Below, in pieces: positions 54,002-64,000 of a DNA stretch of 64,000 nt. Below the pieces are notes generated by a model. That model saw only the letters and a list, made by a program, of their open reading frames with translations. It did not search any database and was not told the origin of the DNA. How positions within the stretch are numbered: the first letter of the stretch is position 1; every line of letters begins with the position of its first letter. A program made the translations under genes and the position numbers. This stretch comes from Acholoe squamosa. Taxonomy: Eukaryota; Annelida; Polychaeta; Phyllodocida; Polynoidae. The DNA lies in NCBI GenBank assembly GCA_949317995.1, contig OX439050.1, forward strand, positions 5,494,771 through 5,558,770, in the 5' to 3' direction.

Positions 54002-54371
54002 TGTAGTGGTTTGGGTTTCTTACCAGCTAGGTTCGGGTCTCATTATTTGAAAGAAAGATGAAGATGGTATTCCGAGTGTATGCCAATGGTTTATTATGTA
54101 CACTTTTTGGTTACCCTGTGGTTGATAATTAGGGAAACATGTCGATGTCAATGGGGTATTCGACATCGTTACATATAGCATTTACGGAGGCCTACATGGC
54201 CTCTGACGTAGTAGGTGAGCACAAAGCCTCTTATAGGAATGCTCCCGGTTGTCGCCAGGTGTCCCACGGACCCCGATAGGTGCTGCCACCTACCCGGAAC
54301 CTCAGGAACACCAGGCGACAGGTCTCACCCGCCACGCCAGACGGCACCAAATATTACTATATACCTCTACA
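54002..54371 (-). repeat. 5' LTR of the minus-strand provirus
   Basis: On the plus strand the block reads TGTAGTGGTTTGGGTT to CCTCTACA. The first 16 bases match the solo LTR at 30257 almost exactly, and the interior is more diverged. Confidence 0.7.
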
Positions 54372-55077
54372 CTATATTTACTGTCGATTGTGTCTAATAT
54401 CACTTTGAAAACTAAAAATCACAACTTTTTGTACATTTGTCACTACTCACACATCCCATATGATCCTAAAATGTATCTTTCCATACACCAAATAGTCTTT
54501 TCTCATACGCCAAACTTGTCTACAATTAAATACAAATGATAGAAAAACCATACATAGGTTGGTACTATAAAAGTAGAACTCTAATCATCTCAAAAATGCT
54601 TGTAGCAATCAGTAATGGTCCCTATCCATATGTGGTGCTAAAATGTATCTTTACATACACCAAGTACTCTTTTCACATAAGCCAGACACGTCTAAAATTG
54701 AGAAGAAATGCTACAAACACTATACAAGGTGGTAGGTTGATACTATGAAAATATAACTTTGACCATCCAGTAATATCTGTAACCATCAGTAACGTCCCTG
54801 GAACGTTACTGATTGTGGTGTGCATTGAAAATCACTTATATGTACCTGGCATGGGTAATTCCTTGAGTACATGAAAAAAATAATTTTTATGGAAGACCCC
54901 CCAGGGTACCTCTTGATTGCATATAATAAGACTGGGATATTTCCTAACCAGGTTAGATAGACTCTATGAGTAACGTTCCACTCTTGAAAATTCATAATTA
55001 AATGCATTATATACATTGTAATATGTGCCTATGGAATCAATAAAGTTAAATCTGTTAAAAAAAAAAATTTCTTTCAG
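54372..55077. other. intronic or intergenic spacer before the EGF exon
   Basis: Two similar blocks (about 54450-54620 and 54620-54780) share AAATGTATCTTT, ACATACACCAA and CTCTTTTC phrases, a diverged direct duplication of about 165 bp. It ends with the T- and A-rich tract preceding the exon acceptor. Confidence 0.5.
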
Positions 55078-55191
55078 ATAACGTTGATGAGTGCATGGAG
55101 TCACCATGTATGAATGGGGGATCATGTACCGATACAGATGGATCCTATTTCTGTGACTGCATGACAGGATTCATTGGGTCTCAGTGCGAAA
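55078..55191 (+). CDS. calcium-binding EGF-like exon 1
   Basis: The exon is 114 bp, flanked by acceptor TTTCTTTCAG and donor A|GTAGGT, in phase 1-1, as is usual for EGF exons. It encodes one EGF module with six Cys in the order C-x5-C-x5-C-x8-C-x1-C-x8-C. DEC and D/N-x-Y/F-x-C positions fit the calcium-binding subtype. It belongs to an extracellular multi-domain protein whose other exons lie mostly outside the window. The next similar exon is at 59064-59177. Confidence 0.88.
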
Positions 55192-55204
55192 GTAGGTTTG
55201 TCTC

Positions 55205-55815
55205 AGCAATAAAGCCCTGTGTCCAACAAGTCTACATATAACATGCTAGGTTATGTGAGTTTAAGCCCCCCTTGGAGTTGTTTTTTGTTGCTCAACAGGA
55301 CCATATTCATGAATGCATTATAGGCACATGGGCATTTGGCATTAATAAATTGTGTTCTTTAGAGAAATGTTGATTGAAGGCCCCTTAATGCATCAATAAA
55401 CATGTGTGGAGCAACACGGTAAAAGGTATGCCAGCGAGGGGGTGCGAGGGCGTACCTTTTACACTGTAAAAGGTATGCCCGTGAGGGGGTGAGCGGGTGT
55501 ACCTTTTACATGGTAAAAGGTATGCCCGCGAGGGGGTGCGCGGGCGTACCTTTTACCGTGTTGATCCACATGTCTACATATAACATGCTAGGTTAATTGA
55601 TTTTAAGCCCCCTTTGAAATGTTTTTTTGTTGTTGGTCAATGCATAATAGGTACATGGGCACATGAGCATAAGGCATTAATACATTATGTGGTCCTTAGA
55701 AAAATGTAGATATAAGGCCCATTAATGCATAAATAAAGCCCCGGTGGGTCGACTTATCAGGACTCAAGGTTTGTCATGGCAATAAAGCCCTTGCATCCAA
55801 CATGTCTACATATAA
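55205..55815. repeat. direct repeats around a triple hairpin in the EGF intron
   Basis: Two copies of about 175 bp, at 55222-55400 and 55565-55740, share TCTACATATAACATGCTAGG and TTTTAAGCCCCC. A third start occurs at 55800. AGCAATAAAGCCCT-like phrases precede the outer ones. The hairpins at 55400-55574 lie exactly between the first two copies. Confidence 0.75.
55400..55574. repeat. three tandem stem-loops nested in an outer palindrome
   Basis: GTAAAAGGTATGCC pairs with GGCGTACCTTTTAC or a one-base variant in three consecutive hairpins at 55419-55462, 55466-55509 and 55513-55556 (47-bp period). Loops share GAGGGGGTG. Outer arms (CATGTGTGGAGCAACACGG at 55402-55419 and the complement at 55556-55573) enclose all three. 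Confidence 0.9.
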
Positions 55816-56535
55816 CATCAGTGGCAGATACAGGGGGGGGGCGAACGGGCCTTGGCCCCCCCCCCTGCAAAAAAAAAAAAAAAAAAAGAGGAGGAGAAAG
55901 AGGAGAGGAGAGGGAAAGGGAAGCAATTCTTTCAATATGATGTTCCATATATCTTTGCAAAGCTTAGATCATGAGGAAAAACACTGTTGGCCTCACATAG
56001 ATGTAGGATAAAAATTGTAATTTTCACAATTAAAAGAGAAATATTTCTCATTACTAAGGTTAAAAGTCACAAGTTCCAGTCTATGTCGCCGACTACCCAG
56101 CCTCACCCTTGCCATGTCTGGCCCCTCAGGTCTAACATGCAGGTTGCAGGACACCAATTGATGGGAGGTGGCAGGAGGAGTCACTTTTTACATGACTGCA
56201 CTGATGGTTTTTGTACAAAGATTATATTGGTCTAAAATTTGAGAGTGGGTATTAATTGGAGGGCCAAGTAGGTTAACCTAGGGGCAACAAATACAGGACA
56301 ACTGTGCATGCCTTACATGGGATATTTTTGGTCTCTAATAGCTCTGAGAGCAGTGGCTACTCAGGTACAGGTATCAATATAATAGATTATCTCACGATTC
56401 TGGCCCCTACAGTGCCTTTTTGGTCATAACCCCGTTCCGTTATCGGGGTATAACCGCACTCTCAGAGTCCATTTTTTTTTCTAAGACGATCTTGGTTAGA
56501 ACCTGAGCAAGTTAATAAATTGGAGAGGGATATGA
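55816..56535. other. spacer with a G/C- and A-rich simple-sequence block
   Basis: GGGGGGGGGCG then CCCCCCCCCCTGC and a 19-base A-run at 55829-55885 suggest the tail of a short retroposon starting near 55818. The rest shows nothing I recognise. Confidence 0.45.
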
Positions 56536-56544
56536 AGCCACCCT

Positions 56545-56635
56545 CGCCATAGTTTTCCAGTTAAAACCGGGAATCGATCCCCGGCCGCTGGGGCAGGAGG
56601 CGAGCTCACTGTCCACTATACCAAGCCGACCGGTG
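56545..56635 (-). mobile_element. tRNA-derived SINE head
   Basis: On the minus strand a box A-like TTGGTATAGTGG is followed about 40 bases later by GGGGATCGATTCCCGG, close to box B (GGTTCGANTCC). The acceptor-stem ends do not pair as in a real tRNA gene, so it is read as a SINE. Confidence 0.6.
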
Positions 56636-56787
56636 GTAGAACCAAATACACATGGAAGATATGAAAAATTTTTCCCACATACCTGATGTTTGCAGACCTC
56701 GTTAGCATAGATTTCAATGGAGCCTGGTGGAGTTATTAAAAGAGAACCATCCTTAGATATCCTAGATGAACATACCATGCCAAATTC

Positions 56788-57010
56788 CTCCATTTTCTTC
56801 GAAATAAATAAGAATCCATTGATTTTCCACATCGATACGAGTCAGCACCCGCCCCGTTCGGCCGTTCCTTGTTCGATGCGTCTCTGACCTAGTTTTTACA
56901 TCCGGGCACCTATCCGCTTTGTCAACAAGACGCAATGGCCGTGTACCGGGCCGTGTGCATTGGATCGTTATGGAAAATCAATGGATTCTTATTTATTTTG
57001 AAGAAAATGG
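56788..57010. repeat. inverted repeat with 45-bp arms
   Basis: CCATTTTCTTCGAAATAAAT with AAGAATCCATTGATTTTCCA on the left (56789-56831) is mirrored on the right (56969-57010). The arms are separated by about 137 bp and differ at very few positions. Confidence 0.75.
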
Positions 57011-57263
57011 AGACAAAATATATGCGAACACCAACTAGAGATCGTATATTTGGCGGTGCTAGAATTACAGGACTTGACATGCTTGGATTATACCCGAAAA
57101 ATGTGTGTAAAGTTGGAGGTACGTCGGGCAGAGTGACAACATGGCCACGACGGCTTGGCAAAGCGAGCGGTTCGCATGCACTTACAAAATGTCATCTCAT
57201 GGATTAATTCTTGGGTTATAAGGTAAGAAATTAATACATAATGGATGAATAAGTGCGATAAAG

Positions 57264-57385
57264 GCATTAATGCATTAATATTCAAGGACTCGGTGAGGTT
57301 AGCTGGAAATAATTGCCCTCCCGCTGCGCGGTCGGGCGATTATTTCCAGCAAACCTCACCTTGTCCTTGAATATCAATACATTAA
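57264..57385. mobile_element. hairpin MITE, about 120 bp
   Basis: ATTAATATTCAAGGA, GGTGAGGTT and GCTGGAAATAAT on the left are mirrored by ATTATTTCCAGC, AACCTCACC and TCCTTGAATAT on the right, around a CGCTGCGCGG centre. Confidence 0.8.
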
Positions 57386-59063
57386 TAGCTTATTAATACC
57401 TTGACTTGACATAACTTTTGAATATACACCTACTTCTCACTGATTGATTCCCTTAAAACTTTGTAAGATTATTCTAGTTCCCCCACTTTCACCTTTCAAC
57501 AAACTGTAGTACCTGAGTGGGCTACAGAATAAGGATGAGTCTTAAAGGCGTCCAAGTAGATTGAGGATGGCGTTTATTAAGTGTGATACGCCCTGGAGTT
57601 GGAGTGTCGAGTGTGTGTCCCAGCACATGTGCGCTATGCTTTTATGATGTCACAGTCACGTGCTGGAGCACGGGCGGCTCCAGGTAATTAACATAATACC
57701 GTGTGATTGGTTATAATGATAGCCAATGAGGCGCTATGACATAATAACAGTGGTCGCGCACGCCGCCACCACCTGGTGGTCGGTACGTGAACTATATGGG
57801 TTATGTAACATATGGGAACTCACTTGGCAAAGTGAGATATGTGATATAGATGTATATCGATGTATAATATTCATATTAATATAATATATGTTATTAAAGA
57901 TATAATAATTAATAATTATGATGTAATATGATGTAATGTTATGTAACACTTATATACCTGAATATGCCTTTAATAGATAAGGCAGATTGGGATCTAACAA
58001 AACCACTCATGTATAAATGCATCAGAATGCACTATTTCCTTACATTTCAAGATTTTCTTGGGGGCAAAGTTTCTTGGGGGGGGGGGCAAAGCCCCCAACC
58101 TCCCAAAATTTCAAGGCATCACAATCTTAGTACAAGTTCCAAGATTTTCCTGGTAGAGATCTCCAACATGGGGAGGATATACATGTCCCCTAACCAACAA
58201 TAATCTATAACATGAAAAATGATTTGAGGATTTACCTCAAATTATATGGTCATGAGACTTAACGTGTTCAATTAGAATCCACCAGAATGCACCATTTCAA
58301 GTCTAAACCAACAAAATTTTCCAGTCATTACACTTATTGGTGAAAGGGTGGCTCTTACCACTTTAATACCTCTGTGCTTGCACACGAATTATTGGCCATT
58401 CATGCTTCCAGTATCAGTCGGCCATTAAGGAAACAATGTCTCTATGTAGTTTTATGTTACAATAAACCGGTTGGGCTGCCAGACCCCATCAATACCCCCC
58501 CGCCATCACTGTATACCTGCTTCTAGACGCTCATCATAGTCCATGGGCTGCCCCCCCCCCCCCCGGGTACTACTACCACTACTACATGGGCCTTCAAGGC
58601 AACAGGGAGTACTTGTTGTTTTGATGAAACCAGGTTAGATGCCGGTTATAGCATTGGTTGTTGTGAGTCTGAGTTTTAAATTTATAATGCACTGGTGGGG
58701 GGCTTTATATCATACTTTAATAAGTAATAGTCTGACAGACTTCTGGCTCACCATCCCCCACACTGACCACCTGTGTAGTCCCCCTCCCATCCCCCCAACT
58801 ACTTTCCCCTCTACGGCTGTTCAACTGATAACTCTGAGGGGACCGGCAGGAGATCTGAGACATGACGGTATATGAATGTATATGCAGATATGCAGTCAGT
58901 AAGACTTTTTTTGTCAAAAACTAGGTCTTTGGAGAACCAATTTGTCTAAAACCCCATCACTGCTATGCAACCTTGCCTAGCAACATTTGCCATATGGCTA
59001 AAATACACATTAAGTTCATGTAACACTACATTGACCAGCATATTTGTGTTTTCTTAAACTAAC
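57386..59063. other. 1.7-kb unannotated part of the EGF intron
   Basis: It contains an extreme AT-rich segment (57830-57950), G- and C-homopolymer runs (58078-58088 and 58551-58564) and no supported gene. Confidence 0.5.
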
Positions 59064-59177
59064 CTAATCGTGATGAATGCACCAAACTTCCTTGTCAAAA
59101 TGGCGGTGTGTGTATGGACACAATTGGTTCCTTTACCTGTAAATGCCTCCCTGGCTTCCTTGGTGCTAGATGTGAAG
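59064..59177 (+). CDS. calcium-binding EGF-like exon 2, no AG acceptor
   Basis: It encodes one EGF module (DEC, CQNGGVC, GSFTCKC, GARCE) with the six-Cys pattern of exon 1 and a good donor (GAA G|GTCAGT) in the same phase. At the position homologous to the exon 1 acceptor the bases are AC (59062-59063), and no AG lies between an upstream in-frame TAA and the exon. The exon is therefore either dead, differently bounded, or uses a non-AG acceptor. Its reading frame is intact. Confidence 0.75.
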
Positions 59178-59450
59178 GTCAGTATCATTTTTCTACTGAC
59201 TTTCTGTCACATACTATGGGGAGAGCTCTATTTTATATTTATGGAACTATATACTACCAGGTATATTTATATAATTGATGTGTTATGCGAAGGTACTACT
59301 TTTCCACCAGGATGCATGGATATCTATGACATCATCATAACATTTCCTCCAGTGTATAAGTCCCAACAGTTGAACTACCGCTGGGTGGTGCTGGAAAATT
59401 TTAAACTTCTTTCGGTTTAATCAAGTTATTATGGCGCCTCTACCTACAAC
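59178..59450. other. intronic spacer
   Basis: The ORF here is not supported by motifs; I see nothing else. Confidence 0.4.
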
Positions 59451-60207
59451 ATGGGTAGGAAAAGAACTACTGGTAATGGATCCAAATCCAAGACCAAGAA
59501 GTCACCTAAGAAGGGGAAAAATGAAGCCAATTCAAGGATTTTGAGTGGTGTGAGTGCTACTATGGTTGGTCTGGAGCACCTACCTCAAATGCTACTGAGG
59601 AAGTGTTAGATTCACCCATTGACCAGAACATTTTTGATCTGGAAGACCGTACTACCTGTATAGAGCAGCCGTTAGCTTATATCAAGGGTCTATTGGAGAG
59701 ACAGGCTTTTAATCAAGGGACTATGAAAGTGGCGAACAGCGAGTCGAAAAGGGACCATACATGTGGCGATGTTTGTCAACATTGACGCTGTATCCAAGGG
59801 AAGGGGGCGTGGCTGACAGAGGTCACCTGAGTACGGCGGGCTCCAAAGAAACCAGAGGATGCGACGCCATGTTGGATCGAGCCGGGCAAGTCGTTCCAAG
59901 TTGACATCTTACCATAGTGTTTCATAAAACTCCTCGTCTTCTATAGATTCTACCACCTCTAGGGCAAGTCGTCGACAAAGCCATAAGATAAAGGTATGTT
60001 TGATCAGAAGAACTTTCTAATTTGACAGCATTGAGAAATTGTTTCTCGTAAACGTGAGAATGACGAAACAGCTTATTAAAGAGGAAGAAGATGTGTTCCC
60101 CATGGTACAACATAGAGGTGTTGGTGTAGAAATAATCTCGGAAAATATGCACCCTCAAAGCATTAGTAGCATATGATTTTTCTGTAGAAACTAGAGCAAA
60201 CTCCAAC

Positions 60208-60465
60208 ATGTCTACAGAAGCCTTCAGTGATGTTAGGAGTGAGGATATATTAAGGCATTCGTCTTATGATGGGACAGTACAGGCCCAAAAATCTAGTGCA
60301 GCCAAGCCTAAAAGTTTCAAATCGAAACAGTCGACCCACACTTGTTATGCGTTCAATAGGACTGATGGTTGCAGGGAGGACCGGTGTAGATATCGTCACA
60401 TTTGTGAGGTCTGTGGTATGTCAAACCATGGTAAGGAAAAGTGCCAGAAGAATAATAAAGATTAG
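60208..60465 (+). pseudogene. DIRS-type Gag C-terminus with zinc motifs
   Basis: The 85-residue frame ends with CYAFNRTDGCREDRCRYRH, a CCCH-like finger, directly followed by CEVCGMSNHGKEKC, a knuckle-like motif. This arrangement is common in Gag proteins of DIRS-like elements. The 5' part of the gag frame is broken. Confidence 0.65.
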
Positions 60466-61104
60466 GATTTTGTACTTAGGCAGGGTCCTATGTTAGAATC
60501 TGAAAATTTGATGCCTGATTTTAATGTAGTATGGGTTGTAGATCCTCCTGAGCCCCCTGTTTTGATCGTTTCGGGTGGAAATAATAATAATGATAGCCCT
60601 GAGTCTTGTCAAAATAACAAGAATCTTTTTATAAACCATAGTGGCCCAGTTCAGGGCGAGGTTGAACCACTGTTTACAGTGGAGTGTGTGGGTAGACCCA
60701 GCATCAGGCTCTATGACAGTTGTGTAAAGGGTGTATGTAAGTGTGAGCATTTTATTTATGGTCAAAAAGCTCAAATTTTACCTTGCAGAGTGGCAAGTTT
60801 TCTTAGGCAGTCAGACCTTATTGATATGAACCAGATAGAATCAGATTTTCTATGGTGTGGATTCACTGAGACATAAAATAGTTGATCCAGAATGTGATAC
60901 GAGCTATGATTGTAAAAATTACAAGTCAATTGTAGAAGGTAGATTCTATAATGAAATGTGTGATATTATTCTGGACAAGTTGTCCCAGGGTTTGATAACT
61001 GAAACTGAAACCTAAGTGTATTCACTCCTTGGGTGGTGTAGAGAAGTCTAATGGTAAATTGAGACCCATCGCTGATTGTAGCAGATATTTCTACTAACAA
61101 CTAC

Positions 61105-61960
61105 ATGAATACAACTTCTAAAAGTTTCTCATATAATTCTATAAATACGGTAACATGTCAATTGGACAAGAATGACTATATGAGTGTTGTAGAATTAAAA
61201 TCTGCTTATAGGAGTATTAGTGTGTATGTTCCAAATGTTGGTTATCAGGGTTTCAGGTGGAATTTTGGTAATGGGGACAAGATCTTTGAGTGCAATCGCT
61301 TGACCTTCCGGTTAAAGTGTGCTCCGTATATATTTAATAGAATATCTAATTTTTTAACTGTTGTAGCTCGGCTTTATGGTGTCAATAGGATAGTTAATTA
61401 TTTAGATATTTTTATTATCATTGCTAAAACTGAAGATGAATGTCTACGTAAGAGAAATATTCTTATTGAGTGTATGGAGTATATGGGTTTCATTGTGTCG
61501 AAGGAAAAAAGTGACTGAGCCAAATCAGATATGTGTTTTTTTGGGCATAACTATCGATTCTACTAAAACTGAATTATCCTTACCCCAGAAGAAACTGGAC
61601 AAGATGAATCTAGCACTGGATGAGTGTTCGGGGAGGAAGTTTGTCTTAAAGAAAGTCCTTAAAGAAATCGGTGGACTGATGTCTTTTTGCTCAGAGGTGG
61701 TTCCTCAATACAAGGCTTTGGGGCTTGGTTTGATAAAGATTACTTGTATGGTACTTGGAATGATACGGATCCAATGCAAACTGTTTGTAGTCACTTTACC
61801 CTATCTCCAAGGTTGGACAATCTCAAGATTCGCCACAGAAATAGTAATGTATATGAGCTATATCCTGTTATGGTGGGTCTGAAGCGCTGGTTAAATTTTT
61901 TTAGTAATACCATTTTATCACAGATAACATGCAAGTCTTGGCTATGTTAAATACCGGTAG
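61105..61960 (+). pseudogene. DIRS-type RT and RNase H remnant
   Basis: The RT palm motifs are present, but the catalytic YLDD reads YLDI near 61400. A stop follows KEKSD at 61516-61518 and the frame shifts to 61530-61690. The RNase H segment (GAWFDKDYLYGTWND, ELYPVMVGLKRW, then DNMQVLAMLN in another frame) closes it. Non-functional. Confidence 0.75.
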
Positions 61961-61990
61961 GTCCAAGAATAAGTTGTGCATGGAATGGTA

Positions 61991-62400
61991 AAATGAGATT
62001 TTTTAGTCATGTTTGATTCATAAAGTTGAAATATACTCCACATATATTAAATCAGTGGACAACATTTTAGATGACTAGGTTAAATTACAAAGGTGTTCCT
62101 AAAAAATGTAGAAATGTTTTGAGGGAATATAATGTCATACTAGGAATATGTGTATGATCAAGTTGTCATACGAGACGTATCATATGACTATAGTGAGTAA
62201 AGATATCAAGGTCTTATTATGTATTCCAGTTGTCACTGGTTTATTCAAGGTTTAGGCAGAACTTATGTATCAGTAATACAAATGTCAATTCACAGGTTTT
62301 TCACACACAGTAAATATAATATGAGCCTAAGTAAGTGTTCCACTCCTATTTGTAACAGTTTACCCTCTTGTAGATAGATGGAAGAAGATAGCCTCTGGTC
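61991..62400. other. unannotated spacer
   Basis: No feature is seen. Confidence 0.4.
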
Positions 62401-62430
62401 ACAAGTGGGGTGCAGTCCTATGTCTGTATG

Positions 62431-62491
62431 CCGATCAGGTGCCGCATCGCACTCCGCCCTGCGGGCGTCGTGTGATACGGCACCTGATCGG
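62431..62491. repeat. 61-bp hairpin
   Basis: CCGATCAGGTGCCGCATC is mirrored by GATACGGCACCTGATCGG around a GC-rich loop. Confidence 0.75.
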
Positions 62492-62539
62492 CGTGTGCGA
62501 CAACCGCCCCACATTCCTCCAACTCGTGAACCTTTGCTT

Positions 62540-63645
62540 ATTTATCTGTTTATGTTCAAATTTCCACATCCTAGAGTCATGGATATGGCCTCCACATGTG
62601 GATGCGGACTTTTACCTGTTTCTGTTCAAGATACGGAAATTGAATATTCCACATAGAGGCCACATATATCCTTCTGAATGTGGAGGGGTAAGGGGGTACC
62701 CTGTATGTTGTATATATGGGGAAAATCAGCTATGTGGAGATATTGTATGTCCACATGTCAGAAATACAAGGTATATTGGGAATGAAAGGGGGGGGGGTTG
62801 GGTTGATTTACATGGTGTCAAGAAGACCCCCCCCCAATGAACTTCTCATTCACGAGCCTCTCCCCCTTTCTGCATATAGGAGAGTGTACACTTGGCTGAA
62901 TGTTACCATGATACCCCACGTATAGGGTGTGCCCTAAAGTCTAAAGAGTCTATTAGAATCGCAGGCCCTATATCTGGAATAACTTCAACTCATCCACATT
63001 CTCTCTAAAGGGATCCTCACACATACTGCAGAAGGCAAACCCCCAATAACAGTAATGACCAAATAGAATAGAGGTGTTAACAAATGTCCCTAGCATACTG
63101 CACATGACTGCACATTGGAATCACTGTTTCTTTTCCATCTATTGACCCCCCTCTCCAAAAAATATAGTGACGGGATTTTGGATTTGTAGCGGCAAATCCA
63201 GGAGGCATATGCCTATGACCCCTTCTTACCCTCAAAGGATTTACTCAGTTTTATGCAACTCACATGAACCCTTGGGCCCTGTCACTGTTGATTTACCCCC
63301 CCCCTCCATTGCAATACCCTGTACCAGACCCCCCCCCCCTTCTCTACTCCCTGCATACTTTTTAGTGACATATGGCACTTTTATTAGATAAATTCCGCAT
63401 CTATCATGTGTCCCCTGCATGTGTGACGTCATTATGGGAATCTCCAGGGGATTCCCTGGAAAGTAGACTGGTCCTTCCACATTTATACAATTAAGACAGA
63501 GAAATAATCCGTATGTGGGATAAAAAAATATGGAAATTTCGTTTAACATATGGACAGGACACGGCCACCTATTTGAAACACTTTTTTGAATAAAAAATAT
63601 TTTTTCCACATAAGGGCTGCATCTTAGGGCCGTATGTGGGTATAT
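62540..63645. mobile_element. CACATACGGCC-ended DNA element, copy C
   Basis: It has the same orientation and order of conserved phrases as copy A: ATTTCCACATCCTAGAGTCATGG, TTTTACCTGTTTCTGTTCAA, AATGTGGAGGGGTAAGG, TGTGTGACGTCATTATGGG, and the right end GGGCCGTATGTGG. It has no coding capacity. Confidence 0.7.
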
Positions 63646-64000
63646 AATAAGCTACGTGGTGAAACATCCTCCAGGCAGTATTGTTTTGGCTGCATTTGTG
63701 CATCATATTTACACAGGCCCTTACTGTATTAAGTTAATTCAGTTAAATCATTTTACAGGAGTGTTGGAAGCAATGTTTCTTTGAGGGGGCCAAAGTGTGT
63801 CCGGCAGGGAAAATTATTAGCATCACAAGTGAAGCACTTTGAATTATTTAGAGGGTCTTGGGGAATCACAAGGAAGATTTACAAATTTTAGACATTTTTC
63901 CTGGCATCTTTTTTCTATTATTTTTTTTTGATTTTCTAAACCTTGCAGGTTTAGAAAACCCCTAGAATGAAAGTAAGTGTGAGTACAAGTATAACATTTT
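63646..64000. other. unannotated end of window
   Basis: AT-rich sequence with a small hairpin (GGTTTAGAAAACC-like, 63930-63960). No gene is seen. Confidence 0.4.

Larger units (their letters stand above)
49600..54371 (-). mobile_element. decayed Ty3/gypsy provirus with one LTR
   Basis: On the minus strand the order is 5' LTR (54002-54371), primer-binding site, coiled-coil and capsid gag with a zinc knuckle, protease, RT start, then RNase H remnants. The RT core between the DYRKLNS motif and RNase H is missing, and integrase and the 3' LTR are absent. Several stops and frameshifts are present. The LTR links it to the solo LTRs at 3599-3963 and 30257-30600. Confidence 0.85.
59451..61990 (+). 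mobile_element. decayed DIRS-like retroelement
   Basis: In order it has a Lys-rich ORF start at 59451, a gag-like end with a CCCH-plus-knuckle motif (60208-60465), a broken RT (61105-61640) and an RNase H remnant (61687-61960). RT wording (LKSAYRSISV, RLTFRLKCAPYIFN, YLDIFIII, FLGITIDSTKTELSLP) is of the DIRS/tyrosine-recombinase type. No recombinase or terminal repeats are visible, and several frameshifts and stops are present. Confidence 0.75.

Noticed and set aside
56569-56632. Possible tRNA gene on the minus strand
   Set aside because: No convincing cloverleaf acceptor stem; read as SINE-derived.
59070-59420. 116-codon ORF through EGF exon 2
   Set aside because: Only the EGF part in another frame is credible; the ORF reads the wrong frame and continues into the intron.

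Overview
The window is eukaryotic (metazoan) genomic DNA. It has spliced genes with GT-AG introns, EGF-type exons, UDP-glycosyltransferase genes with signal peptides, tRNA-derived SINEs, LINE, LTR and DIRS-like retroelements, and many palindromic DNA transposons. A repeat near 43.4-43.7 kb resembles SINE-like repeats common in molluscs and relatives, so I favour a marine invertebrate (lophotrochozoan, less likely a basal deuterostome). That assignment is an inference. Most of the window is repeats; host coding sequence is sparse. Layout: 1-5350 holds minisatellites, MITEs, a 1.1-kb palindromic element and a solo LTR. 5351-21441 is a nearly intact 16.1-kb LTR element, described below. 21961-46025 holds three minus-strand, two-exon UDP-glycosyltransferase genes (UGT-A, UGT-B, UGT-C), separated by a 62-bp/55-bp satellite, a LINE with a nested composite SINE, solo LTRs and clusters of hairpin elements. 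46-54.4 kb holds more repeats and a decayed minus-strand Ty3/gypsy provirus with one LTR. 55-59.2 kb carries two plus-strand EGF-like exons, the second without an AG acceptor. 59.4-62 kb is a decayed DIRS-like element, and 62.4-63.65 kb is a copy of a CACATACGGCC-ended element. The most remarkable object is the 16.1-kb element. Its LTRs are 492 bp each and differ at two positions. gag and pol lie in one frame separated by a single UAG, with a potential hairpin just downstream, which suggests stop-codon readthrough. Downstream, a tiny exon with a strong Kozak ATG ends in a splice donor (14339/14340). That donor is phase-compatible with three acceptors, leading to a small accessory ORF, an env ORF that lacks its own ATG, and a 3' ORF with a basic region. 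A further ORF follows env. On the opposite strand, a TATA box, an ATG exon, a 107-bp GT-AG intron and a second coding exon form a compact antisense gene. Together this is a Ty3/gypsy-class element with the layout of a complex retrovirus: readthrough, alternative splicing, env, accessory ORFs and antisense expression. The UGT genes share one architecture. Exon 1 encodes the signal peptide and the conserved His motif, and a 1452-bp exon 2 encodes the rest, ending in a transmembrane segment and a KxKxx ER-retrieval tail. In all three genes the stop codon is embedded in an AATAAA hexamer. UGT-B carries one in-frame TAA in an otherwise open frame. All calls are from reading the sequence alone; no database search was possible.
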